Source of the DNA: Thermaceae bacterium
GTDB taxonomy: Bacteria; Deinococcota; Deinococci; Deinococcales; Marinithermaceae
Reading direction: 5' to 3'
Length of the DNA stretch: 58,088 nt
Assembly: GCA_026987375.1 (NCBI GenBank)
Contig: JALSMT010000045.1
Location: 1 to 58,088 of the forward strand
The position numbers were made by a program, and so were the translations under genes. The notes beneath the pieces are model-generated. The model worked only from the letters and a program-made list of their open reading frames with translations, had not been told where the DNA came from and did not search any database. Of the stretch, positions 41,442-49,589 are shown in pieces (positions within the stretch are counted from its first letter, which is position 1; each line of letters opens with the position of its first letter).

Positions 41442-42701
41442 CTATAAGATGAAGCGCGACAAATCCTCCGACTCCATGACCGAGTCAAGTCGCTTCTCGA
41501 CGTATTCTTTCGTAATCTCTATCCGTCCCAAATCTACCTGGAAACTCACTTCTTCCAGCAGGTACTCGAGCACCGTCGCCAAGCGTCGTGCGCCGATGTC
41601 TTCCATTTCGCGGTTGGCGCGGTAGGCGTAATCGGCCACGGCTTTTATGGCCTCGTCGCTGAAAACTATCTGTGTGCCGTCGGTGGCCAGCAACTCGGTG
41701 TACTGCTTTATCAAAGAGTTCTCGGTATGGCGCAGGATCTTTTCAAAATCCTCAGCCGAAAGCTCAGCCAGTTCCACCCGGATGGGAAAGCGCCCTTGCA
41801 GCTCGGGTATCAGGTCGCTGGGCTTGGAAACGTTGAAAGCGCCGGCGCCTATGAACAGCACGTGCTCGGTGGAGACGTGCCCCAAGCGAGTGTTGACTAC
41901 CGTACCCTCAACGATTGGCAATAGATCGCGCTGTACCCCTTCTCCGGAAACGTCGGGACCTTGCACGCCTGAGGAGCCGGCTATCTTGTCTATCTCGTCG
42001 AGAAACACTATGCCGTCTTCCTGAGCGCGCCTGACAGCTTCCTGGCTGGCCTCTTCCTTATCCACCATTCGCTCGGCTTCCTGGTTTTTGATGACCTCGC
42101 GCGCTTCGCGCACCTGCATACGGCGCCGTACTTTGCGCTTCGGTAAGAGGCCTGAAAGCATGTCTTGCAGGCCCTGAACCTGGTCTCCCATACCGCCGAG
42201 CATCCCCATAAAGGGCATCTTGGTTTCCTCGGGCACCTCTACTTCCACGTATTCATTGTCGTAGAGGCCGGCGCCGACGTCCTCACGGGGAACGTTGAGC
42301 ATCTGCGCTATCTGCGAGCTGGCCATGTTGGCGGCCACCGCCGCCACTTTTTCGGTCTTCTCGCGCATGACCAGCTGAAAAGCCACCTCCGCCAGGTCGC
42401 GGACTATCGAGTCTACGTCGCGGCCCACGTAACCGACTTCGGTAAACTTCGTAGCCTCCACCTTGAGGAAGGGCGCCCCCGAAAGGCGCGCCAAACGCCT
42501 GGCTATTTCCGTTTTGCCGACGCCGGTAGGCCCGATCATCAAGATATTCTTGGGCATGACCTCGCGACGCAGTTCCGGCGAGAGCCTTTGCCGGCGGTAG
42601 CGGTTGCGCAGGGCCACGGCTACGGCTTTCTTGGCGTCCTGCTGGCCGATTATGTATTTATCCAGCTCCGTTACGATCTCGCTGGGCTTGAGCTCTGTCA
42701 T
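41442..42701 (-). CDS. hslU: HslU (ClpY), ATPase of the HslVU protease
   Basis: The AAA+ unfoldase of the two-component HslVU protease. It has 419 residues, a little shorter than the E. coli protein, mainly in the I domain. Walker A GPTGVGKT is at 57-64, LDEIDKIA is Walker B, PELQGRFPIRVEL is sensor 1 region, and IGARRLATVLEYLLEE is sensor 2. The C-terminal tail ends SRFIL, close to the conserved residues that insert into HslV. It overlaps hslV by ATGA. Confidence 0.96.
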   Translation of the reverse strand: MTELKPSEIVTELDKYIIGQQDAKKAVAVALRNRYRRQRLSPELRREVMPKNILMIGPTGVGKTEIARRLARLSGAPFLKVEATKFTEVGYVGRDVDSIVRDLAEVAFQLVMREKTEKVAAVAANMASSQIAQMLNVPREDVGAGLYDNEYVEVEVPEETKMPFMGMLGGMGDQVQGLQDMLSGLLPKRKVRRRMQVREAREVIKNQEAERMVDKEEASQEAVRRAQEDGIVFLDEIDKIAGSSGVQGPDVSGEGVQRDLLPIVEGTVVNTRLGHVSTEHVLFIGAGAFNVSKPSDLIPELQGRFPIRVELAELSAEDFEKILRHTENSLIKQYTELLATDGTQIVFSDEAIKAVADYAYRANREMEDIGARRLATVLEYLLEEVSFQVDLGRIEITKEYVEKRLDSVMESEDLSRFIL

Positions 42702-43240
42702 TCGCCCTCCCCAACGCTGAGAGTGGTGGCGTTACCGTTGGTGTATAGGTCTATTTCCGCGGCTATCTTGAGGGCTCGCTCGGCTATCTGCGCCGGCGAT
42801 AGCGAGGTCTCGCGCAGCATGGCCTTGGCGGCGGCCAGCGCGTAAGGGGCGCCGGAACCAACGGCCACCACCGATTCATCCGGCGCGATTACCTCGCCCG
42901 TACCGGAAAGCAGAAAAATCTCGCTGGCGTCAGCCACTATCAGCATCGCCTCCAGCTGGCGCAACACCTTGTCGGTGCGCCACAGCTTGACCGTCTCCAC
43001 CGCAGCGCGCTTGAGCGAACCCTTGGCGAGCTGCAGCTGCTCTTCAAACTTCTCCAGCAGAGTCAGGGCGTCGGCGACGACACCGGCAAAGCCTACGAGA
43101 ATATCCCCCTGGAGCTTGCGAACCTTCACGGCTCCCTGCTTCATGATGGTGTTGCCGAAGGTTACCTGCCCGTCTCCGGCTATAGCCGTCTGACTCCCCT
43201 TGTGCAAGGCGAGAATGGTAGTGCCGTGTATGGGTTCCAT
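42698..43240 (-). CDS. hslV: HslV (ClpQ), proteasome-like peptidase
   Basis: A threonine protease related to proteasome beta subunits; 180 residues from ATG 43240. The N-terminus MEPIHGTTILAL implies removal of a six-residue leader to expose the catalytic Thr, a short propeptide that E. coli HslV lacks. GDGQVTFGNTIMK and VGSGAPYALAAAKAM are family signatures. TACGGT lies 7 nt before the ATG. It is followed by hslU and preceded by trmFO, an order found in many Firmicutes and thermophiles. Confidence 0.95.
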   Translation of the reverse strand: MEPIHGTTILALHKGSQTAIAGDGQVTFGNTIMKQGAVKVRKLQGDILVGFAGVVADALTLLEKFEEQLQLAKGSLKRAAVETVKLWRTDKVLRQLEAMLIVADASEIFLLSGTGEVIAPDESVVAVGSGAPYALAAAKAMLRETSLSPAQIAERALKIAAEIDLYTNGNATTLSVGEGE

Positions 43241-43247
43241 CAAGCAA

Positions 43248-43253
43248 ACCGTA
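43248..43253 (-). promoter_or_regulatory. -10 box for hslVU
   Basis: Minus strand TACGGT, 7 nt before ATG 43240, in the 68-nt gap after trmFO. It suggests hslVU can be transcribed apart from trmFO. Confidence 0.4.
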
Positions 43254-43311
43254 CCCCCCCATGCTTAGGCTGCGGTGAGAGGAAGGACAAGGTCAGACGC
43301 TCACTAATTGC

Positions 43312-44619
43312 TCAGTCCAAGCCGCGCAGCCACTCGTCGAAGGCGGCCAAACCGCGGGAGAACATCAGCTCACGCTTCTCTCTCTTCTTCAAACGCTCAG
43401 GCGGCGACGGCACCAGCCCCCAGTTGGCGTTCATTGGCTGAAAATTGCGAGGGTTGGCGCTCGTCAAAAAGCGCAAGAGGCCTCCCAACATGCTCTCCGG
43501 AGGGGGCGGCTGCAACTCACCGCCCCGCAGATTGGCGGCGACCTGCAAGGCCGCGTACCAGCCCGTAGCCGCCGACTCCAGGTAACCCTCCACACCAGCC
43601 AGTACGCCGGCGAAGTAGACCCCCGGCATCTTCCTGGCCTGCAACTTGGAATCGAGCAGGCGCGGCGCGTTCAGATAGGTGTTGCGGTGCATTACTCCGT
43701 AACGAACTACCTCGGCGTTTTGCAATCCAGGGATGGTGCGCAGCACCCGCAACTGGTCCCCCCATTTGAGACCCGTCTGAAAACCTACTAGGCTCCACAT
43801 TCGCCCCGCGTGATCTTCCTGACGCAGCTGCACCACCGCAAAGGGCCGCCTGTCGCTACGCGGATCTCTCAAACCCAACGGCTTTAGCGGGCCGTATAGC
43901 GGCGTCTGGTAGCCGCGCCGCGCCATCTCTTCGATGGGCATGCAGCCCTCGAAGAAGTCTAGCTTTTCCCAGTCGTGAGGGGTATGCCGCCGCGCCTCCG
44001 TCAAAGCGCGGTAAAAGCTGCGATACTCTTCCTCGCTCAGCGGACAGTTTATGTAATCGGCCCGCTGCTGGTAACGGCCGGCGCGGTAGCAGACGTTCAT
44101 GTCTATGCTTTCCGCTAATACTACCGGCGCCGCCGCGTCGTAAAAGCTCAAAAACTCCTCTCCCAAGCTACGCTGTATGTCCGCGGCCAGCTCGTCGGCC
44201 GTCAGCGGACCGGTAGCCAGCAACAAGGGTCGCTGCGGCGGCAGCGCCGAGACCTCGCTACGCACCACCCTGACCTCCGCCAATCCGATTATCTTTTCGT
44301 TGATGAACCGTGAGAAAGCGCGGCGGTCTACGGCCAGCGCGCCGCCCGCGGGCAGGCGCGCCGCATCGGCGGCCTGCATTATCAGCGACCCCCCCAAGCG
44401 TAGCTCCGCCTGTAAAAGCCCCTTGGCGTTGGCGTGCGATTCGCCCCCGAGCGAGTTTGAGCAAACTAGTTCGGCCAGGTCGCCGCTCTGATGAGCCGGA
44501 GTCATTTTCGCGGGCCTCATCTCATAGAGGTCTACCGGCAAGCCGCGCCGCGCCAGCTGATAGGCGGCCTCTGAACCCGCCAACCCTCCGCCGACGATGA
44601 CTGCTCGAGCCTTTTTCAC
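43312..44619 (-). CDS. trmFO: Folate/FAD-dependent tRNA m5U54 methyltransferase TrmFO
   Basis: It methylates U54 of tRNA using methylenetetrahydrofolate and FAD. It has 435 residues. The FAD motif VIVGGGLAGSEAAYQLARRG is at 8-27, followed by GDLAELVCSNSLGG (with the catalytic-region Cys near 53) and the second conserved region NVCYRAGRYQ with a later Cys in EGCMPIEEMA. The start GTG 44619 lies 6 nt after TATGAT. It is divergent from the ABC ATPase gene. Confidence 0.95.
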   Translation of the reverse strand: MKKARAVIVGGGLAGSEAAYQLARRGLPVDLYEMRPAKMTPAHQSGDLAELVCSNSLGGESHANAKGLLQAELRLGGSLIMQAADAARLPAGGALAVDRRAFSRFINEKIIGLAEVRVVRSEVSALPPQRPLLLATGPLTADELAADIQRSLGEEFLSFYDAAAPVVLAESIDMNVCYRAGRYQQRADYINCPLSEEEYRSFYRALTEARRHTPHDWEKLDFFEGCMPIEEMARRGYQTPLYGPLKPLGLRDPRSDRRPFAVVQLRQEDHAGRMWSLVGFQTGLKWGDQLRVLRTIPGLQNAEVVRYGVMHRNTYLNAPRLLDSKLQARKMPGVYFAGVLAGVEGYLESAATGWYAALQVAANLRGGELQPPPPESMLGGLLRFLTSANPRNFQPMNANWGLVPSPPERLKKREKRELMFSRGLAAFDEWLRGLD

Positions 44620-44625
44620 GCGGGC

Positions 44626-44631
44626 ATCATA
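44626..44631 (-). promoter_or_regulatory. -10 box of trmFO
   Basis: Minus strand TATGAT, 6 nt before GTG 44619; a clear leaderless arrangement with no Shine-Dalgarno. Confidence 0.6.
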
Positions 44632-44733
44632 GCTGTTCTAATCCCCGTTTCCGTGAGAGGTTCGTGTTAGACTCGTCTTGTTACGTATTCCCCCGATGCG
44701 CCAGCGGCGCACAGCGCGGGGCTGGAGGTAGGT

Positions 44734-45852
44734 ATGGCAAAGGTAAAGTTAGACAATGTATGGAAACGCTTTGGCAAAGTCGAGGCCGTCAAAGAATTCA
44801 CGCTCGAGACCACCGACGGCGAATTCGTGGTCTTCGTCGGCCCTTCCGGCTGCGGTAAGACGACGACCCTGCGCATGATCGCCGGTCTGGAAGAAATCAG
44901 CGAAGGCGAGATCTACATCGGCGACCGCTTGGTCAACGACGTACCGCCAAAAGACCGCGACATCGCCATGGTCTTCCAAAATTACGCCCTCTACCCGCAC
45001 ATGAACGTCTACGACAACATGGCGTTCGGCCTGCGCCTGCGTAAAGTACCCCGCGAGCAGATAGACCAGCGCGTCAAACAGGCCGCCGAAATTCTCAAGA
45101 TCGAACACCTGCTCAAGAGAAAGCCGCGCGAGCTGTCCGGCGGGCAGCGCCAGCGCGTAGCCATGGGTCGCGCCATCGTCCGCGAGCCGCAGGTATTTTT
45201 GATGGACGAGCCGCTCTCCAACCTCGACGCCAAGCTGCGAGTGGAAATGCGCGCCGAGATAAGCAAACTGCAGCAGCGCCTGGGGGTCACGACCATCTAC
45301 GTCACCCACGACCAGGTAGAGGCCATGACGCTGGGCCACCGTATCGTGGTAATGAAGGATGGTGAGATTCAGCAGGTAGACACGCCCCTCAATCTCTACA
45401 ATCTGCCCGCCAACAAATTCGTCGCCGGATTCATCGGCAGCCCCGCCATGAACTTCATCCTCAGCGAGGTGAGAAAGGAGGGCGGCGAAATCAAGTTGAC
45501 CCACAAGAATTTTGAGCTGAAGGTTGAGGGCGCTTTCGCCAAGGCGCTAGAGCCCTACGCCGGCCAAGAAGTCTGGATAGGCGTCAGGCCTGAAGACTTG
45601 AAAGTGCGCAGCGCCGAGACTCCCGGCGAGCACACCGTCATTCACGGCGTCGTAGACGTGGTGGAACCTCTGGGTGCGGAAACCGAAGTTCACGTACGCC
45701 TCGAAGACGTCAAGATCACCGCGCGCATCGAGGGGTACATGCCGCTAAAGCCGGAAGACACCCTGGACCTTGAAGTCGATCTGGGCAAACTCCACGCGTT
45801 CGAGAAAGACAGCGAAAAGAGCATCGCGCACGCCCTGCAGTTCGTAGAGTAG
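44734..45852 (+). CDS. Sugar ABC transporter ATP-binding protein (MalK/UgpC/MsmX family)
   Basis: A 372-residue ABC ATPase for carbohydrate import. Walker A GPSGCGKTT (36-44), Q-loop FQNYALYPHMNV, signature LSGGQRQRVAMGRA, Walker B VFLMDEPLSNLDAKLR and H-loop VTHDQVEAM are all present. The C-terminal regulatory OB (TOBE) domain covers about 240-372 (GVRPEDLKVRSAETPGEHTV). There are no permease or binding-protein genes nearby, so it may energise several sugar transporters as MsmX does. A strong GGAGGT ribosome site precedes the ATG. An upstream TAGACT (44668-44673) may be its -10. Confidence 0.94.
   Translation: MAKVKLDNVWKRFGKVEAVKEFTLETTDGEFVVFVGPSGCGKTTTLRMIAGLEEISEGEIYIGDRLVNDVPPKDRDIAMVFQNYALYPHMNVYDNMAFGLRLRKVPREQIDQRVKQAAEILKIEHLLKRKPRELSGGQRQRVAMGRAIVREPQVFLMDEPLSNLDAKLRVEMRAEISKLQQRLGVTTIYVTHDQVEAMTLGHRIVVMKDGEIQQVDTPLNLYNLPANKFVAGFIGSPAMNFILSEVRKEGGEIKLTHKNFELKVEGAFAKALEPYAGQEVWIGVRPEDLKVRSAETPGEHTVIHGVVDVVEPLGAETEVHVRLEDVKITARIEGYMPLKPEDTLDLEVDLGKLHAFEKDSEKSIAHALQFVE
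45845..45850 (+). promoter_or_regulatory. Possible -10 box for the histidine kinase
   Basis: TAGAGT, 6 nt before ATG 45857, across the ABC-ATPase stop. It would separate the two-component genes from the transporter gene. Confidence 0.4.
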
Positions 45853-45856
45853 CGCC

Positions 45857-46891
45857 ATGCAGCAAAACTCCCCCAGCCTTAAGTTCTGGCTGACGCTGAC
45901 GATAGCTACGCTGGCTTTTCTGCCAAACCTCATCGTCATTTACGTCATTGCCCACGGGACGCCTGGGGGACTCAAACAGCAGGGGTTATACATCGCCTTA
46001 TGGCTCGTCTCTGTCGGTCTTTTCGCGAGTGGGTTGGGCTACCTGCTGGCTAGTCGCCTGCTGGCGCCAATAGACGAGCTGACCCGTTCTCTGCGCTATC
46101 TCAAGGTCAGCTCGCGCACCATCGCCGACCTCAATCTACCGCCCCCAAAACACCCGCCGCCGCGCGAGGTGGCGTTGATGCGCGAGCAGTTCCAAAGGTT
46201 AATTTTGCACCTGCGCACGCTGGCGGAAAGCCGCGAAGCAGTCTTCGCCACCCTGGCGCACGACCTGAAAACCCCTCTCATCGCCGCGGTGCGCGCCACC
46301 TCTTACATGGTCGACGCCCGAGACCTCGACGATGCACAAAAATCTGCTCTGCTACGCCAGTTGCTGCAAGAGCTAGAGCGAACCTACCGCTTGGTGGAAA
46401 ATCTGCTGACGGCCTCTAAGCTGGAAACCACCAAGCCACAGCTGGAGCTGGTAAATATCTACGCCATGCTGGACGACATGCGCTTGCGTTTTTTAAAGGA
46501 CGCAGAAAAGCGCGGCATTAGCATCGAGGTATCAGGCGCGGGAGAAACGCGCGCTGACCGCATGATGATCGAGCGGGCCGCGGCCAATTTGGTGGAAAAC
46601 GCTCTTAGGCACGCGCGCAGCAAGATAATCCTCAGGGCGGGCCCAGGTTTTTTTGAGATCGAGGATGACGGCCCCGGCCTGCCTGCCCCTTTGGACTCGC
46701 TCTCGCAGCCCTTCCACAGTCAGAAACTGCGCGGGGTGCACTCCGGCAGCTCTGGCCTGGGGCTCTACATCGCCCGCCAGGTAGCCGACCTGCACAAGGG
46801 CGTCTTTCGCTCTTGCAAGGGAAGCCTCGGCGGGGCTTGCATCCACCTGGAAGCCAACGACCGCCGCCTCTCCACCTACACCTTGTTATGA
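45857..46891 (+). CDS. Sensor histidine kinase
   Basis: A 344-residue membrane kinase. Two spans (about 10-30 and 43-68) enclose a very short external loop, so it likely senses membrane state or an intramembrane signal. A HAMP-like segment follows (LLAPIDELTRSLRYLK, about 70-125). The HisKA helix has FATLAHDLKTPLIAA (phospho-His about 135), and the HATPase domain has NLVENALRHARSK, IEDDGPGLP and GSSGLGLYIARQVADLHKG. The response regulator gene overlaps its stop (ATGA). Confidence 0.9.
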   Translation: MQQNSPSLKFWLTLTIATLAFLPNLIVIYVIAHGTPGGLKQQGLYIALWLVSVGLFASGLGYLLASRLLAPIDELTRSLRYLKVSSRTIADLNLPPPKHPPPREVALMREQFQRLILHLRTLAESREAVFATLAHDLKTPLIAAVRATSYMVDARDLDDAQKSALLRQLLQELERTYRLVENLLTASKLETTKPQLELVNIYAMLDDMRLRFLKDAEKRGISIEVSGAGETRADRMMIERAAANLVENALRHARSKIILRAGPGFFEIEDDGPGLPAPLDSLSQPFHSQKLRGVHSGSSGLGLYIARQVADLHKGVFRSCKGSLGGACIHLEANDRRLSTYTLL

Positions 46892-47490
46892 TTGAGACGA
46901 TGCGTTTACTAATAGCGGATGACCATCCCCTTTTTCGCGTAGGCCTGCGGGCCGCCCTGGAAAAGGAGGGTTTCTCGGTAGTAGGAGAGGCAGGCGACGG
47001 CGACGAAGCAATAAGGCTGGTCGAGGTGTACCAACCTGACGTAGTGATTTTAGATATTCGGATGCCCCGCATGGACGGCATCGAAGCCTGCACGCTGCTG
47101 CGCCAGAACGGTTTTGCGGGAGTGGTGGTAATGCTGACCACCTTTACCGAAGCCGCCATTCAAAATAAAGCAGCCTCAGCCGGTGCTAACGCTTATTACT
47201 CCAAAGAGGTCAGCCCCGCGGAACTAGCGCGGCGCATTATGAAGCTGTCTCACGACCCGGCTTCTTCGCAGTTCACCCCTCCGCCAGTCCCCAAGCTGAC
47301 GCCGCGCGAGCAGGAGGTCCTCAAGCTTCTGGCGCACGGCCTCACGGCCCGCGAGATGGGCGAGATACTCGGTCTCAAACCCGACACCGTGCGTGACTAT
47401 CTTAAGAGACTATACGGCAAGCTCGACGCCGGTAATCGCATAGAGGCGCTGGAGCACGCCCGCAAGTTGGGCTTCCTCGATTCACGGTAA
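46888..47490 (+). CDS. NarL/FixJ-family response regulator
   Basis: A 200-residue regulator. The receiver domain has DDHPLFRVGLR at the N-terminus and phospho-acceptor Asp about 55 in VVILDIRMPRMDG. The C-terminal LuxR-type HTH has LTPREQEVLKLLAHGLTAREMGEILGLKPDTVRDYLKRLYGKL. ATG 46888 overlaps the kinase stop; an ATG at 46900 is the alternative. Pairing an HisKA/HAMP-type kinase with a NarL-type regulator is less usual than with OmpR-type ones. Its targets are unknown. Confidence 0.92.
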   Translation: MIETMRLLIADDHPLFRVGLRAALEKEGFSVVGEAGDGDEAIRLVEVYQPDVVILDIRMPRMDGIEACTLLRQNGFAGVVVMLTTFTEAAIQNKAASAGANAYYSKEVSPAELARRIMKLSHDPASSQFTPPPVPKLTPREQEVLKLLAHGLTAREMGEILGLKPDTVRDYLKRLYGKLDAGNRIEALEHARKLGFLDSR

Positions 47491-47506
47491 GCTAAGAACG
47501 CTCCCG

Positions 47507-47512
47507 TAAAAT
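47507..47512 (+). promoter_or_regulatory. -10 box of the c-di-AMP receptor gene
   Basis: TAAAAT, 6 nt before ATG 47519; no Shine-Dalgarno. Confidence 0.6.
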
Positions 47513-47518
47513 GTCTTG

Positions 47519-47848
47519 ATGAAACTAGCGCTGGTAATCGTGCAGGATACCGACGCCGCAGCTCTCAGCAAAGAGCTTGCCAAGGCCGGTTTGGCCTCAA
47601 CCAGGTTGGCTTCGAGCGGCGGCTTTCTGCGCGAAGGTAACACTACCTTGCTCATCGGCGTTACAGACGAACGCCTGACGGAGGTCAAGAGAATAATCAA
47701 GAATACCTGCCAGACCCGCAGCCGCCTGATAACCCCCAGCCCGCCGCTAACGGGCGGACCAGAAGACATTCTTTCCAGCCCGATGGAAGTTCGCGTCGGC
47801 GGCGCGACGCTGTTTGTCCTTGACGTCGTTGATTTCGAGAAGTTTTAA
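47519..47848 (+). CDS. darA: Cyclic-di-AMP receptor, PII-like (DarA/PstA family)
   Basis: A 109-residue PII-like protein that binds cyclic di-AMP. MKLALVIVQDTDAAALSKEL, RLASSGGFLREGNTTLLIGV and MEVRVGGATLFVLDV match the conserved ligand-binding segments of Bacillus DarA, including the GGFLxxGNTT loop and the terminal GGAT-FVL. It implies that the organism makes c-di-AMP. The downstream target is not known, even in well-studied species. TTG 47516 directly before the ATG is an alternative start, but spacing to TAAAAT favours the ATG. Confidence 0.92.
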   Translation: MKLALVIVQDTDAAALSKELAKAGLASTRLASSGGFLREGNTTLLIGVTDERLTEVKRIIKNTCQTRSRLITPSPPLTGGPEDILSSPMEVRVGGATLFVLDVVDFEKF

Positions 47849-47860
47849 GGAGAGTCGTTA

Positions 47861-48781
47861 ATGAAAAAAAGACTGCTGTTCACCCTGATGCTGGCCTTAT
47901 CTTTAAGCTCCATTGCACAAATCTCCTTCCCGATAAAGAGCTTCTACAAGAATTTGGGGCTGTCCGCCGCGGCTACCACGGTGCAATACCGAGGAGCCAG
48001 CCTTAGTCTCGACCTCTTGGGGGGTCTCCTCTACCGTGTTCACTACAGCGGCAAAAAAGGCGACCTGCAAACGGCGGCCGACGTAATTGCCGCGGCTATC
48101 GGCGACCCCGCCATCAAAAAGCCCTTCATAAACTGGATGAGCAAGAACAGCGAGGCCCTCGGCAAACATCCAAAGCCGCTGACCGTTGGTCTGGGGCAGG
48201 GGTATTACCTCGTCTTTGAGAAGGGCGACGGCCTGCGCTTTTCGGTGATTCCGGTAGAGGCCCCTCCTGGCTCTTTCGCCAGCAAGGCGCACATACGCGG
48301 CAAGAGCGGCGTCGTCATACACGAGTACTCCGACTTCCAGTGTCCCGCCTGCAAAGCGCTATTCCAACGGGCCCTTCCCGAAGTGGACAAACGCTACATA
48401 GACAGCGGCAAGGCCCGCTTTGAGTACCGTCACTTTCCCCTCTTCGAGATTCACAAAAAAGCCTCCGCCGCCGCCATAGCCAGCGAGTGCGCCGCGCGAC
48501 AAGGTAAGTTCTGGCAGTTCCACGACGCCCTTTTCAACAAGGGAGTAGACGACCCCAAAGCCCTGGCAGCCGGTCTGGGGCTGGATATGAGGAGTTTTGA
48601 GCAGTGTATCGGCGACAAGAAAACCAAAGCAATCGTGGACGGCCAGCGGGCCGAGGCGGAAAAGCTCAAGCTGAACGGCACCCCCAGCGTCTTTGTGGGG
48701 CCCTTCCTGCTGCCCAATCCCTTCGACGTGGATTCTTACGCTCGTTACCTCAAAATGGCCGAGGCCAAAGAAACGAAATAG
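47861..48781 (+). CDS. DsbA-like thiol-disulfide oxidoreductase
   Basis: A 306-residue exported protein. The signal peptide is residues 1-20, followed by a domain of about 120 residues of no known family. A thioredoxin fold of the DsbA/BdbD type follows, with EYSDFQCPACKALF (CPAC active site, about 161-164), the helical insert, and the cis-Pro loop NGTPSVFVG. A clear Shine-Dalgarno (AAGGAGA) lies before ATG 47861. The N-terminal domain may dock a partner. trmI follows by 1 nt. Confidence 0.88.
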   Translation: MKKRLLFTLMLALSLSSIAQISFPIKSFYKNLGLSAAATTVQYRGASLSLDLLGGLLYRVHYSGKKGDLQTAADVIAAAIGDPAIKKPFINWMSKNSEALGKHPKPLTVGLGQGYYLVFEKGDGLRFSVIPVEAPPGSFASKAHIRGKSGVVIHEYSDFQCPACKALFQRALPEVDKRYIDSGKARFEYRHFPLFEIHKKASAAAIASECAARQGKFWQFHDALFNKGVDDPKALAAGLGLDMRSFEQCIGDKKTKAIVDGQRAEAEKLKLNGTPSVFVGPFLLPNPFDVDSYARYLKMAEAKETK

Positions 48782-48782
48782 C

Positions 48783-49589
48783 ATGCCGGGTTTAGGTGAA
48801 TGGGTGGTGCTGGTAGACAGCAAGGGCAGGCGTTACCTGCTGCGGCTCGAGGAATCGGGCCGTTTCGACCACACCTTCGGCGGCGTCAGCCATCAGCAGA
48901 TACTGGCCGCCGGCTACGGCGGCAACGTAGTCACCAGCAAAAACGCCTCGCTGAGGGTCTTGCGCCCCAGCCTCGAAGATTACGTCCTGCTGATGAAGCG
49001 AGGGGCGGCGGTGACCTATCCCAAAGACGCCGCCGCCATAGTCATGATGCTGGATCTGGCGCCAGGCGAAAGGGTCTTGGAAGCTGGCAGCGGCTCGGGA
49101 GGACTGGCTCTCTTCCTGGCTAGGGCGGTAGGACCCGCCGGCAAAGTCGTCAGTTACGAGAAAAGGCCGGCCTTCAAGGCGCGGGCTGAAGAAAACGTGC
49201 GCGCTAGGGGGGTTACGAACGTTATTTTCAAGGAGGGCGACCTCGCAAAAGCCTCGCTAGAGCCACAGTCATTCGACGCCCTCGCCTTAGACTTGATGGA
49301 GCCCTGGGAGGTGTTGGAAAACGCGCTGCCGGCTCTCAAAACCGGCCGAAAACTCGTCTGCTACCTCCCCAACATCACCCAGGTCGTCCACCTGCTGCGC
49401 GAGATCGGCGAACGCCGCCTGCCCGCTCGCAAGCTGCGGGTTATTGAGGTAGCGCACCGCGAGTGGGACGTGCGCCCGCCCATAGCCCACCCCCACTTCC
49501 GGCAGGTTGGGCACACCGCCTTTCTGGCTGAGTTCGTAAAGCTACCTTCTGGCCTCAGGGGGAAGGCGGTAGACGACCAACAAGGCTAA
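48783..49589 (+). CDS. trmI: tRNA (adenine-58-N1) methyltransferase TrmI
   Basis: It makes m1A58 in the T-loop of tRNA. It has 268 residues from ATG 48783, near the Thermus TrmI length. The N-terminal small beta domain includes GGVSHQQILAAGYG, the SAM motif is LEAGSGSGGLALFLARAVG (about 99-117), VVSYEKRPAF follows, and LDLMEPWEVLENALPALKTGRKLVCYLPNITQV covers the catalytic Asp and downstream. m1A58 supports thermotolerance in Thermus. Its 3' end overlaps by 48 nt the convergent MFS gene, an unusually long tail-to-tail overlap. Confidence 0.93.
   Translation: MPGLGEWVVLVDSKGRRYLLRLEESGRFDHTFGGVSHQQILAAGYGGNVVTSKNASLRVLRPSLEDYVLLMKRGAAVTYPKDAAAIVMMLDLAPGERVLEAGSGSGGLALFLARAVGPAGKVVSYEKRPAFKARAEENVRARGVTNVIFKEGDLAKASLEPQSFDALALDLMEPWEVLENALPALKTGRKLVCYLPNITQVVHLLREIGERRLPARKLRVIEVAHREWDVRPPIAHPHFRQVGHTAFLAEFVKLPSGLRGKAVDDQQG

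Noticed and set aside
44696-44731. Eleven-codon frame before the ABC ATPase (MRQRRTARGWR) with a TGCGCC/GGCGCA hairpin
   Set aside because: The amino acids have no link to sugar transport, no T-run follows, and it overlaps the ribosome site.
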